Of a stretch of DNA of 64,000 nt, positions 12,501 to 22,387 are shown piece by piece. The DNA lies in NCBI RefSeq assembly GCF_963662255.1, contig NC_085059.1, forward strand, positions 10,139,234 through 10,203,233, written 5' to 3'. Under the pieces are notes generated by a model, which saw nothing but the letters and a program-made list of their open reading frames with translations, searched no databases and was not told where the DNA came from. The translations under genes and the position numbers were made by a program. The DNA is from Cinclus cinclus. Its lineage: Eukaryota > Chordata > Aves > Passeriformes > Cinclidae. Position 1 is the first letter of the stretch, and each line of letters starts with the position of its first letter.

Positions 12501-13571
12501 GCTGAGGGTGAGGTAAATGATCCTGCTGAAAATCTGCACTGTATTATACAAACCAGGGCTCCATAAAGGGCATTTTGCAATGAGAGTCTTTGACTGTGCC
12601 CTTCCTAAGAAAAGTTTTATGTTGTAAGTGGAACTTGTGCAGCCTGACTTGGAGGAGGACAGGGAGTCCTAACCTGAGAGTCACTTTCCCACAGTTATTT
12701 GGGATGTTTTCTTAATAGTTGAGTGCACACAGATCTTTCTGGTGTTAACATCCACCCGCTAAACAAAGCCAGGAGTAAATCACATCTTTAAGTGCTTTGT
12801 TTCATTTAATAGCTATTTTGAAACACTTTGGGTTACCTTTCAGATCTCCTCAAAAATAGCACTTCCCCAGTCATTTTTAAACACCTTTTGTTCAGATAAC
12901 CTTTGGAAAAAAAAAAAAAAACCTCTGATATAACCAACAGAGAAATTTTACAGAATCCTGTGAAGTTTGCTTCTGTCCTGAAAAGCTGTCTTTTTTGGTA
13001 ATCCCATGCCAATACCTAGTTCTAACTACAGGGGAAAAGTGCCCAGTACATGGACTGTGATGGCCTTTTCCTGTACCTTTTGCCAGAGCCAATACCTCAG
13101 AAGGAAATACTGTCTGAAAGGCTTACAGGAACAGTCTCGTGCTTCTTGCTTATGTAAGTACTTGTTGAGATACTTGTGATATAACTATTCTACTTCCCAC
13201 AGCATTAGCTGTTCTGCTGAGGAGATACTGCATTACATTGTGTCATGGAATGTTTCTAAATAATAAAAGCAATATAATTTTGGTAGTCTTCTCTATCAGA
13301 CTGCTCTACAGGAATTCATTAACATGCAGGAGTGGAGCCTGACTGGTTACCCAGTCTCCCTTCCTTCACTGATTTAAACCAGATTATATATGTCTGCAAT
13401 TCAATGAAGAACTCGTATAAAATTCAATCTCTGTGCCTTATTATTTTTTCTCCTGCACCTCAAAGCCCTTGTGAGAAATGTTTTAATTAAAGAAGTATCA
13501 CAGTGGTTTTAGTCTTACTGGTTTAAACTTTAGAATTGACATGATAATCTTCTCTTCTCTGTAAAGAGAAT

Positions 13572-13586
13572 GGGGGGGGGGGGGGG
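13572..13586 (+). repeat. Homopolymer run of 15 G
   Basis: Uninterrupted G between 'agagaat' and 'aagtgttgagaggg'. It is the second of three long plus-strand G runs in the window. Confidence 0.9.
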
Positions 13587-16233
13587 AAGTGTTGAGAGGG
13601 AGACAAGAAAATATTCTCTCCCTTTGCCAAAAATGATAGAATTGATTAGCAGCAAGTATTGCTTTGTACTTTTGTTCCTAAATATCCACTTTCATAAAGC
13701 ATAGCTTGAGTTATTGAAAACAGCTTTGAGTGTGATGATGTGTGGGTAGATGTTTGCCATTGTTGGGTTAGGCAATCTCACACCATTTGTATTGCAGCTA
13801 TAATGGTGCCCATAAAGTGTTTTTGTTCTACGTAGCCTAAGAAAAATTCATGGTTTGTGAGATTGATGCAATTTAACTTTCATTAAACAGGTTTACCGCT
13901 CACCAAGTGAGCACGGTACTGCATTAAAAATTTTCCTCTGTAAAACATGGCGTGGCTGAATTCTACCCTGGAATAGCATCAATCTTCTGACTGAGTCCTA
14001 CAAAACCCCAGAAAGTCAGAAGTAGGACTAAAATTAGCATCAGATGTTTCAGTCTTTAACTTATGCCAGAGTGCAGTGCAAATGCTCTGAAGTGGGGCTG
14101 ATGACTTTCAGAAGAGATAGATCAGAAGGTTTACCAGGGCTTTTGGGATTTATGCCCTATTCCAGCCAAGCACTGTGGCTGAAGTCCTTTAGCAGTGTAA
14201 TGTCCAAGACTTCTGATTGTCTGTAGGTAACTACCTACAACTGACATAGCAAGTTTCACTTTTTAGCTTACATCTTCTCTTGTTTAGGGCTGATGACCTA
14301 AATACACATAAAAAAGTTGGGATTTTATTCAAACTAACTTATTTATTAAGGGTTTAACTCTGGTAGGTTCATAACTGTAACAAGAGTTATAGTCATACCT
14401 TGAGACTTAGAACAAGCAGTTTGATGTTGGGTATAAATGATGTGAGGCTGTATCACACCTGTGTTGTTTCCAGATCACAGACCTCCCTGTTCAACAATCT
14501 TCTGTCTATTGCTGGCAATGAGTGCATTGTGGCATTCCAACAGGAACTGCAATTTAGTAAACTAATTAAATTTATGCAATTTAATACTTGTATAACAGAT
14601 TTGCAAAGTATATATTGTAGGGGCTAGCAGAATTTATGGCCTTTAAATTTACTGTCCCTGATCAGGTTAAGGTACCTTTTTCAAGGAACAGTTAAAGCTA
14701 AGGTACTTTCCAATTATGCTTAAAAAATAAGAATGCAGAAAGAAAAAAAGAAGGGGAGAAAACCTCACAAGCAAACCAAACACTGTCCCACTCAACCTGT
14801 CTTTCTAATTTTTTTTTCTAATTAATCATTATATCCTAGTTGAAAATTTAACTGTAAATTTTTCTTCTGTTACAGGATTATTTGGACTTTCATTTTATAT
14901 TTTAACAGTTTTCATCTTTAAAAATTGTGTGTTTGCAGATGTGTTCTGGGGCAAAGATTACTGTGTTTTCCTATACCATGGAAGAGGCAGTTTCCTTTCT
15001 TGGCAGAGTTGCTAGGGGATTCTTATCAGCTGCTCTTTGTAGACAAATACCAAGTTGCAAACAGAAGCTGGTAGGCATCAGCAAGAAACGGTCTTTTTTT
15101 GGATACTGTAGGAAAGAAATCCTGAAAATGCTAGTCTCTGCTTTTCTTGCTGTGGAAAAGTTTGTGGGGTTTGTCCCCTACATGCTCCTGGAGGAGCAAA
15201 ACAAGTGTAGTCACTAAAGCTGCAGTAAATGACAACAGTTGTGAGCAATTATCTTGCAATCATTCTCTTAGGCCATAGCATTCAGAAAGATACCATATTG
15301 CACTTCTTCAAAACAAAGAACCTCAGTAATTATTAATCTTTATTTTATCAGGTTTATTAAATGGTTCAGTGGCCTGATTCTGGCAGAACAAAAGAATAGA
15401 AATGTATTTATACATCTGTGCTACAGGTTTGGCCATGCTTTTGCATTTCTAGAAAATGTAATGCCTATTGAAATCAAACAGCAGTGGCTGTCTTGCTGTT
15501 CTGAAAGGTCCTATTTGTCATAGTACTGTGAAAATACTCCCAAAAAAACCCCAAAGTTTTGCTCTTCAGTCTTCTGCTCCGTCAATTCTCAAACTGCTTG
15601 GCTATTGTGGACCAGTGGGTGTTAAAACTATACTCTCTTAAAGTGCGTATGGTCAGTAAATTTTCTAGAAATCAGTGGAAGCTAAAGCTGTGCAAATTCT
15701 GTCTCTGCTACAAAGGATTTTCTTTATTGTGCACAGTACAAATAGCACAGTATTCAGTGTGCAGATCTGATTAACTGCATTGGCTGATCCAAGCAGGCAG
15801 CTCTATTCACATCCAAATCAATCACACAAGACTTCTCAGAACTCAGCCAGGGTTTATGTGAACACATTCATCGATCTTTGATGGAGACCACAGTAAAGAA
15901 TTCTTGTTTGATCAGTAAAGAAAAATCATGTTTCCTGGCATTTGAAAACCAAACTGAATAGTCCACAGTAAGGATGACTTTACAAGCTACCAACTTAAAA
16001 TGGTGAAAACTTCCAAGTTTTTATGGAAATTCACTAATTTGGAGATATTTATATGACAGGAGACTTTAGGATAGGCTGCTAGTTTTTAAAAATCTGCTTT
16101 TCTTCGTACATCTTCCAGACTTCACTCATTTTCCAGAGACAAATCTTCAGAGTCCTCTCTTTTTCATTTGCCTCCATCAATCTAATAACAGAATATAATG
16201 TCTCCAGGATTTTTTGTGACAATGGGGCAGGCT

Positions 16234-16283
16234 GTTTTTTTGTTGTTGTTGTTGGTTGGTTTTGGTTTTCTTTTTTTTCCCCC
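16234..16283 (+). repeat. T/G-rich low-complexity tract upstream of a CR1
   Basis: The tract consists of T runs with gttgttgttgg and ggttttgg words and ends in ttttttttccccc at about 16283, close to the 5' side of the CR1 fragment at 16290. Confidence 0.75.
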
Positions 16284-16289
16284 AGACTA

Positions 16290-16428
16290 ATTCTGCCTTC
16301 TTCAAGAAGTGTTTGGACATTGCCCTCAGGCACATGCTGTGATTCTTAGTGGTGTCCAGTACAAGGATAAAAGCTGGACTTTGATGATCCCTGTAAGTCA
16401 TTTCCAGTTCAGGATATTCTGTAGTTCT
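16290..16428 (+). mobile_element. CR1 LINE, 3' end fragment
   Basis: The sequence 'ttcaagaagtgtttggaca' (16301-16319) and 'ctcaggcacatgctgtgatt' (about 16325-16344) match the end of CR1 ORF2 and the start of its 3' UTR. 'tggactttgatgatccctgt' (about 16375-16394) and 'ttcaggatattctgtagttct' nearby match the 3' UTR and its terminal octamer-like repeats. The fragment is 5'-truncated at about 140 bp and diverged, so it is immobile. A pure A26 run follows at 16447, although CR1 normally has no poly(A) tail. Confidence 0.9.
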
Positions 16429-16446
16429 GGGGTTCTTATTCAGAGG

Positions 16447-16472
16447 AAAAAAAAAAAAAAAAAAAAAAAAAA
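16447..16472 (+). repeat. Pure run of 26 A
   Basis: Uninterrupted A from 16447 to 16472, about 18 bp after the CR1 end. It is the longest homopolymer in the window. It could be a slippage-expanded A stretch or the tail of another, unrecognised retrotransposed piece. Confidence 0.9.
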
Positions 16473-18829
16473 GGTGGGAGAGGTTTGTTCAGCTTTTCAC
16501 ACTGTAAAATGTATCTTTCGTCTTTTAAATACAGTATTGTTACTATAGTTGTGCCTTGTTAATGTCAGGGAGCAGAAGCTTATTTGGTTATTACAGCACT
16601 AACTGGTTCCTGTTGTTAACAATTTAATTCCTCAGGGCTCTGAGCAGACATGAACAAGTTAATGTGAGGAGGCCAGAAGTCACCAAGGTATTTGCTTCCA
16701 CCCAAAGCTTTGGACTGAAAACTGCAGTGTAATACTAAAAAACAATAAAGAAATAAAGCAAGCCCTTCTTAGTGTAAGGTTCCTGCTGAAGCCCACGTGT
16801 TCACTGATCCTTCTCTGGCACGCTGACACGTGGGAAAGCACAGCCAGTCCCTCTGGTAGGACCTTCAGTAGCCACTCAGTTCATAACCTCCCCTGTCACC
16901 TCATCATTCTGGGCCAAGAACCTGAGAGAAGAAACTGTAAAGCATCACTGGAGCGTGTCTGCAGGGGAATGGGGAATTCCAGGAGACGATTTGTTTATTG
17001 TGACAAATAAGGACTTTGGTCGATTTAGCATCTTTTGCTTTACTTGATAGCTAATAGATATGAAAGACGTTAAAGATATCAAACTTCTCAACTCCTCCTT
17101 TCTTCCCTCCTAGTCACAACACACCACTTTTTAAACAAAAGGAAAGTTTGCTAAGTATCCTAAGCTTCATCTTTAGTTCAGCTGTTTCTTCTGAGCCTCT
17201 CAGGGGAAAAAAATAAATATCTTTTTCTTATATTTCAACAGCTAAGGAAGCACTCTTCAGTTGCACTTTGCTTTCACATTCTAATAACATAAATAAAGCA
17301 GGAATAACTTGTGACTCTGAACCAAGTTTGCCTGCCCTTGGTAATTGTGAATGCAGGTTTCCCTTCAAACAGGATCCTTTCTTCCCAAGTGCATGCTCCA
17401 AGGAGGTAAGAAATTACTTTTGTTACAATCTTATTTCTGTTTGTCATTGTAGTTAACTGCAGAGGTGCCAAGGCTGGGAAGCTAAAATATAGTTCCATGT
17501 CTGAAAAAGGCTTCCTTTCTTTTTGGGGTTCTCTTGTTGTCTTCTTTCTAGCTCCTCCAGCTGGAACTGATGAGTTGAATATGGAGCTTTATTTCACATT
17601 TTGCAAAATGTTCTGGGCTTCCTTGTACTGCAACTCAGTGCAGCTCCCTAATTAACTGTTTCCAAAAATCTAAGAAACTATAAATCTTTATCCCAGCAGG
17701 AAATGCACTAATGCTGTCAGTGCTAAAAGGCAAACAAGATAATGTGTCACAACAGCATGCCTCTTTCTATAGGGACAGGTATTTCCTATTAATAGAAAAG
17801 TTTTATGAAACAAGTATAAACGTATTTGTTTAGAAAAGGCAAATAGTGTTTTTAAATTTATTTTTAATGTAATATTACGTATTACTTAAAAAATGTTGAC
17901 AGGTCAAAATCAGTGCTGGTGTCCCTCATCCAAAGAAATTATTGTCACAGAACGTGAGGATTTGACTTAGTTCACAAATATAGAACTTTAAAATCAAAAT
18001 TTAAAATAGGCTGCAGTGGTATATATATTGTTTGGGATTTTTAAAATTAAAATATTACTAACACTGCCTCCCCAGCAATGTAAGTATTTGGACTGATGTC
18101 ATAAAATACAAAGCTTTGAGGAGGACCTTAGTCATTACTTTCAAATCCAAATGAAGTACTTCAGTAAGTTAATACTTTGAATCTTTTTAACAGTGTCAAG
18201 AAGCCTGCAATTGTTTGTAGATAAAGCGCCAAGCTGCTTTTTATTAGTGTTATTATTTAATTCATAGGAGTCTGTATTCAATCAGTTCCCCAAAAAAATG
18301 TTCTCTGGAACAGTTCTACTGTCAAAAAAATTAAATAATATAAATACACTTTTATATGCAGTCATATTTTTGTGTTAAATATAAGCCTCTGTATTCCAAG
18401 TAAACTTCCTGCATTATTTTTGGCTTCCAAATTTTTCAACCTGTCTATAGCCCAGTTTTAATCAACTTACTACTTAAAAGAAATAGATCAAACCATGCTT
18501 GCTGTTGTCCTGCCTTGAAATGTTCAAACACAGTGAAACTCTGGAGCTTTGAGGATACCACTGTCCCAAAATCCCTTCCACACTGAAGTCAGGTGGGTGC
18601 TGTCATGTACTGTGCTGTGCACTGCTGGTTCCCAGCACCTGTGCTGCTCCAGGCTGGGTGGCTGTCAGGAGGCAAAGGCCATGTCTGTGAGTGCTAAATG
18701 TACAGATTAGGTATGAGAGGGCTGTCTGAAGGCATCACCTGGGACCGTGGCAATCTGGTCTGTAGCCAGTCTAACTGATGCTCAGTTAGGGTGAGCATGA
18801 TTCCAGCAGCTTTGACTCTGGGGAAATAA
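16473..18829. other. Non-coding stretch
   Basis: AT-rich sequence with no recognisable exon, domain or repeat family. It ends in the region where the ERVK-like LTR begins, whose left edge I could not fix. Confidence 0.45.
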
Positions 18830-19180
18830 TATGTTAATATTTCTGTTCACGTAAGGTTGTAGTCCTAGAAGGTTCCCCAGTTCTTTCCCCTGATTGGTTG
18901 TTATTTTTTGCAGTGTTTTACATATTCCTAATCCTTTGTTCCCCATTGGACCCCCACCATCAGACTCTACCCTCAACCTACCCTTTATGTACTGTCTATC
19001 TACCCTGGACCCTGCTTTTTGGAGCACTCCCATATTGTAATTGGGACTGTCCTTTTTGTTATTTTTGTCATTACATCCTTTTGCTTTTCAAGTTACTTCA
19101 TTGAGCCCATCCATTTATTTCATTGCCACATTGCCCTCAGCCAACGTAGTCTTGAGGTGGCAGCAGATGGGAGCACCACA
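18830..19180 (+). mobile_element. 5' LTR of an ERVK-like provirus (left edge uncertain)
   Basis: The right edge is clear. The sequence 'gagcaccaca' ends at 19180 and a primer-binding site starts at 19183 after a 2-nt spacer, the standard LTR-PBS layout. Upstream are inverted CCAAT motifs (ATTGG at 18893-18897 and 18945-18949), a weak TATA-like 'ctttatgt' at about 18983-18990, and T-rich R/U5 sequence. The left boundary has no clear TG or target duplication and 18830 is an estimate. No matching 3' LTR lies in the window, so the provirus is broken. Confidence 0.65.
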
Positions 19181-19182
19181 AG

Positions 19183-19200
19183 TGGTGCCCAAACAGGGAC
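19183..19200 (+). promoter_or_regulatory. Retroviral primer-binding site, tRNA-Lys type
   Basis: TGGTGCCCAAACAGGGAC differs at two positions from the 18-nt site complementary to the 3' end of tRNA-Lys(UUU). Both differences (C to T at base 4 and G to A at base 9) are what methyl-CpG decay would give. Lysine tRNA primers are typical of class II (beta-like) retroviruses as well as lentiviruses. The gag remnant and the avian context point to an ERVK-like element. Confidence 0.85.
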
Positions 19201-20600
19201 CCCTGATATTCAGGAGGCTCTGTCAGATCTGTCAGCAAAGGCTCCTCTAGCTGACTAGGCCACACCTTTCCCTGGAGAAGGAAGATTTTCTGCTGTGCCA
19301 GAAGTTCTAACAGCCCAGGTGTCAAGAGGAAGGCAGCCTGCAGCATGTGATCTGTGGTGAAGAAATCCTGCAGCAGCAGGTAGAGAAAAGTCGACATCTA
19401 TCCCATATACCTACCCTAACCAGGGGGGCATATCCCATCCCTATCCAAGTTTCACTTGTTGTGAGATGGATGTCACGTATAGAAAAGGACATTTAGAATC
19501 AATTTAAATTAAAATTGGCTGCCCAGGGGAAATGAATAGATAAAAAGGAGCTCAAGTCAATTGTTAAATGGGTATTTAAAATTTTTTTCACTGCTACGGC
19601 ACCCAAAATTGTAAAGGTAGATTTTTGGGACTTGGTTGGAGTAAAGCTCTGTGATTTAACAATGTGAATCTCTGAAATTACTCCCAATCTTCAGAATAAT
19701 CTAAGAGACCCTAGAAACAGGGAGTGTCAGGTGCTCAGTACCATCGATAATTCAACCAAACCTGGGATTGCGTGCCCATCCTCTAACCCTGGGGGTGGCA
19801 TGAGGGAAGGAACCCACAGTGTGCAGAAGAGCTAGCGACCTTCTGCCTTTCCCCATCCCCCTCCTTCTCACCGTTCAGACTTCCCAGTAGGGAGATAGAG
19901 GTCGCTGATACCGAGATAGTATGTGGGAGTAGAGTAAATTCTGCTCCCTCCACCCTGTGTCCTCGTCCAACCCCTCCTTGTGGGACCCAAGAAGGCAGGG
20001 CCAGCCTGCCACCTTGGATCTACTCAGTTCCTTGCACCCAGCACCTCTGTGTTCTCCTCATCCCTCCTTCTCAATTTTCTCTCCTGACTCCAGAAATGTC
20101 CCAGCCGTTCCAGAAAGTCTACTAATGACTGTCACCAGTTATTAGTTATGATCCAACTGACAATCACCCTTGGGATACCTCCATCTACTCCATCAATTCC
20201 AGAACATGCCTTTTCCACCTTGGGCTGTGCCCTTCCTGAGAGAACTGGAACTGTCCCTATAGGCTGCACCCCCTCTGATGCAACTGGAACCCCACCCCTC
20301 CGGGTTTTGGAAGGGCCCACCTCCGACATGGCAGGACCCAGGCAGCCAGCACCAAGATACAAGCACCAGTCTAATAAAAACATTCGCGTTGGGTCAAGTC
20401 ATTCCTCTCCTCCTCCTCCTCCTCCTTATCCTCATCATCACAAGAGGACATCAGCCTACCAGGATCCAATAAAGACCCATGGGAAAAATTCGGAGAATTG
20501 TGGTAAAGGAGGGGGAATCGGAATTGGCTTCAAAACTGATGACTACCATCTTGATAAGTGCATCTGCACAGTGGACTGTTGGTTTACTGTATACTGAGTA
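19201..20600 (+). pseudogene. ERVK-like leader and broken gag remnant
   Basis: This segment follows the primer-binding site directly. The first 300 bp or so look like an untranslated leader. From about 19540, a short stretch on the plus strand resembles a matrix-like gag N-terminus: a hydrophobic, tryptophan-containing segment followed by a 'DFWDLVGVKLCDL' block at about 19618-19656, ending in a stop just after it. Downstream frames are open only in pieces (about 19957-20145 and 20148-20597, in different frames). They are rich in Pro and Ser, as is the linker between matrix and capsid. A (TCC)6 run at 20408-20425 may have shifted the frame. Similarity to capsid, protease, reverse transcriptase, integrase or envelope is not seen, so the 3' two thirds of the provirus are deleted. 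The gag identification is by position and composition and is moderate. Confidence 0.55.
20408..20425 (+). repeat. (TCC)6 microsatellite in the gag remnant
   Basis: Six tandem TCC units in the proline-rich part of the gag relic, followed by tatcctcatcatc. Confidence 0.85.
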
Positions 20601-21767
20601 AATGTCTTGTTTGTAAAGTGTTATCTTATTGTTCTATTTACATCATAGTCTATTGATTTATTTTAAAGCGTACATTGTTATCAAATATACTCAATGCCAT
20701 TTTTTCATTATTGTTATGCCTTAAAGTTTCATATACTGTAGATTTTATGGAGTTTTGTTCGTTTTTTACTAAAAATGTTATTCTGGGAAACGAGAATTAT
20801 GTGCTTGAAAAACATGACACAGAATGTTCAGCCTTTTTGCTGGATTTTGCTGTTAATATCAGCTAAAGTTGCTTATGTTCAATGCTCATGCTATCATTTA
20901 TCATGTTATCATTTAGCCTTCAGATAGTCTCCAAACTAGGATTTTCCTGGTAGGTGAAAACCAGAGGCCACCAAAGCTGGTGCAGTGACCGTGTGTCCCA
21001 CAGTGAGTGTGCTGGGCCTGCCAGTGCCTGGAGCAAAGCAGTTGTTACATACAGCACTGTGTCTGCCTGGCACAGCGTGCTGGGGGACTGTGCCAAAGGA
21101 ATGCACAATCTCTGCTGCTTAGGTCTATGCAGAAATACAGCAAATCAGTCTCTAGTCACTTTGCAAATGTCAAAATATGCTATTCGGGCAAGTTTTCTCG
21201 TGGCTTTACTTTCCACGGACTCGTCCCATTTTCACAGCTCTCCCGCACTGTGTTTATGGGCCATGATAAAGTTATGGGGTATTTACTTTTAAGAATGAAC
21301 TGTTCAAAAGGGAAAGTTATTTTAATTTCTCTTTTCTCTCTATTCATACTTCACCCCCAAGAACAGAGATTCCTTTTCCCCTCTGTGCAAAGGATCCTCA
21401 ACACACATATTTTTGCTCAATGATCTATTAAGTTGAACACTCCACACCCCCATGCCTTTTTTCCACAGTTTATAGGAATTTTTAGTGTAGTACAGTCCCT
21501 CCCTATAGTTTACAAAAGGATTTTCAGCCCAAATTCACAGCATCTCCCCATTCTCCTTCCATCTGGAACCTAACTCCTGTTTCACTGACTTTGGTGTTTC
21601 CTCTCATCGGGGCCCCTGTTTGGAATGAGACCCAGAGACCTCCCGAGCCCACCCCTGTCCAGCCCGGGCTGCATGGGATGGGGCCCAGGCTGCTGTTACC
21701 TTGTGAGAGGCCAGAAATGAAAGAGAGCTTTCTTGGGGTTTACTTGCTTCAAAATGTGAATTCATGG
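20601..21767. other. Non-coding stretch between two retroviral relics
   Basis: Base composition changes from the C-rich gag relic to AT-rich sequence after about 20600, marking the likely breakpoint of the provirus. The part 20930-21110 is richer in G+C, but I recognise neither an exon nor a repeat family. A GC-richer patch at 21595-21715 precedes the next LTR and might be retroviral internal sequence. Confidence 0.45.
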
Positions 21768-22039
21768 AGATGGACTAAAGTCTCCAATTGGTTTCTGAGG
21801 CTGTCGACAACCAAACCAGCCTCCAATTGGTCCCATCAATTCATAGATGTGATAATTGATAAAAGATTTGTGATAATCATAAAAGCATTGGGGTTTGTAT
21901 AAACCAGAATACTAAGGTATGTAATGAGGTATCGACATTCGATAAAACATATATGATTAAATTATTCTGTTTAAATGAATATTGTGTTTTTTAGTAAATT
22001 GTATTTGATACCAGTTTGTAAAACGGGGGTTTCCCACGG

Positions 22040-22130
22040 CCTGAAAGATATTGCAAAATCAGATTTCCTGCCTTTGTATAATCAATTGAAACCTGAAAGA
22101 TTTTGCAATTCCTGCCTTGGTGTAATCAAT
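22040..22130 (+). repeat. Diverged tandem duplication in LTR U3
   Basis: Unit 1 at 22040-22086 and unit 2 at 22092-22130 share cctgaaagat, ttgca, ttcctgcctt and taatcaat in the same order. Unit 1 carries about 8 extra bases. Duplicated blocks upstream of the TATA box often act as retroviral enhancers. Confidence 0.8.
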
Positions 22131-22236
22131 CCCAACCTATCTGTTAAGACCAGACCCCCCATGTCTACTGTTCCTTATTTACCAAGACCACATGGCTGCT
22201 TGACAAACTGTCCAGAGACTACAAGGAAAACCATCC

Positions 22237-22244
22237 TATAAAAA
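22237..22244 (+). promoter_or_regulatory. TATA box of the second LTR type
   Basis: TATAAAAA, 92 bp before AATAAA, giving a short R region as in ERV1/ERVL LTRs. Confidence 0.7.
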
Positions 22245-22328
22245 GGAGCTGCAAACCAAGGTTTAACAGAGCATGGAGTGGGCAGTGACCCCTCACATTC
22301 CCCAGTGCAGCTTGCTCCATCTATATCA

Positions 22329-22334
22329 AATAAA
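22329..22334 (+). terminator. Polyadenylation signal of the second LTR type
   Basis: AATAAA within 'atcaaataaagcaatc', about 50 bp before the LTR's 3' edge. Confidence 0.7.
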
Positions 22335-22387
22335 GCAATCTAAATTCTGCTAAATATTGAGACTTTGTTTCTCATTTATAACAGAGA

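Larger units (their letters stand above)
5134..16289. other. Long non-coding stretch, no gene recognised
   Basis: About 11 kb of AT-rich sequence without a recognisable exon or domain. It holds long G runs (7918-7936 and 13572-13586), an A run at about 12906-12921, and T/G-rich tracts (9505-9570 and, on the other strand, about 11228-11253). A short perfect stem (gctgggaag / cttcccagc) occurs near 8612-8637. I see no further named repeat. Confidence 0.5.
21772..22383 (+). mobile_element. LTR of an endogenous retrovirus, second type (plus orientation)
   Basis: The 3' half is clear. There is a TATA box (TATAAAAA) at 22237-22244, AATAAA at 22329-22334, and a terminal 'ctcatttataaca' ending in CA at 22383. 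The U3 part has two CCAATTGG boxes (around 21784 and 21824) and a diverged tandem duplication (22040-22130). The left edge is tentative: TG at 21772 is preceded by gaga (21768-21771), which matches gaga at 22384-22387 and would be a 4-bp target duplication, as in some ERV1 elements. An alternative start is the TG at 21968, whose tgtttaaatga partly mirrors the 3' terminus. No primer-binding site follows, so it is a solo LTR or a 3' LTR. Confidence 0.7.
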
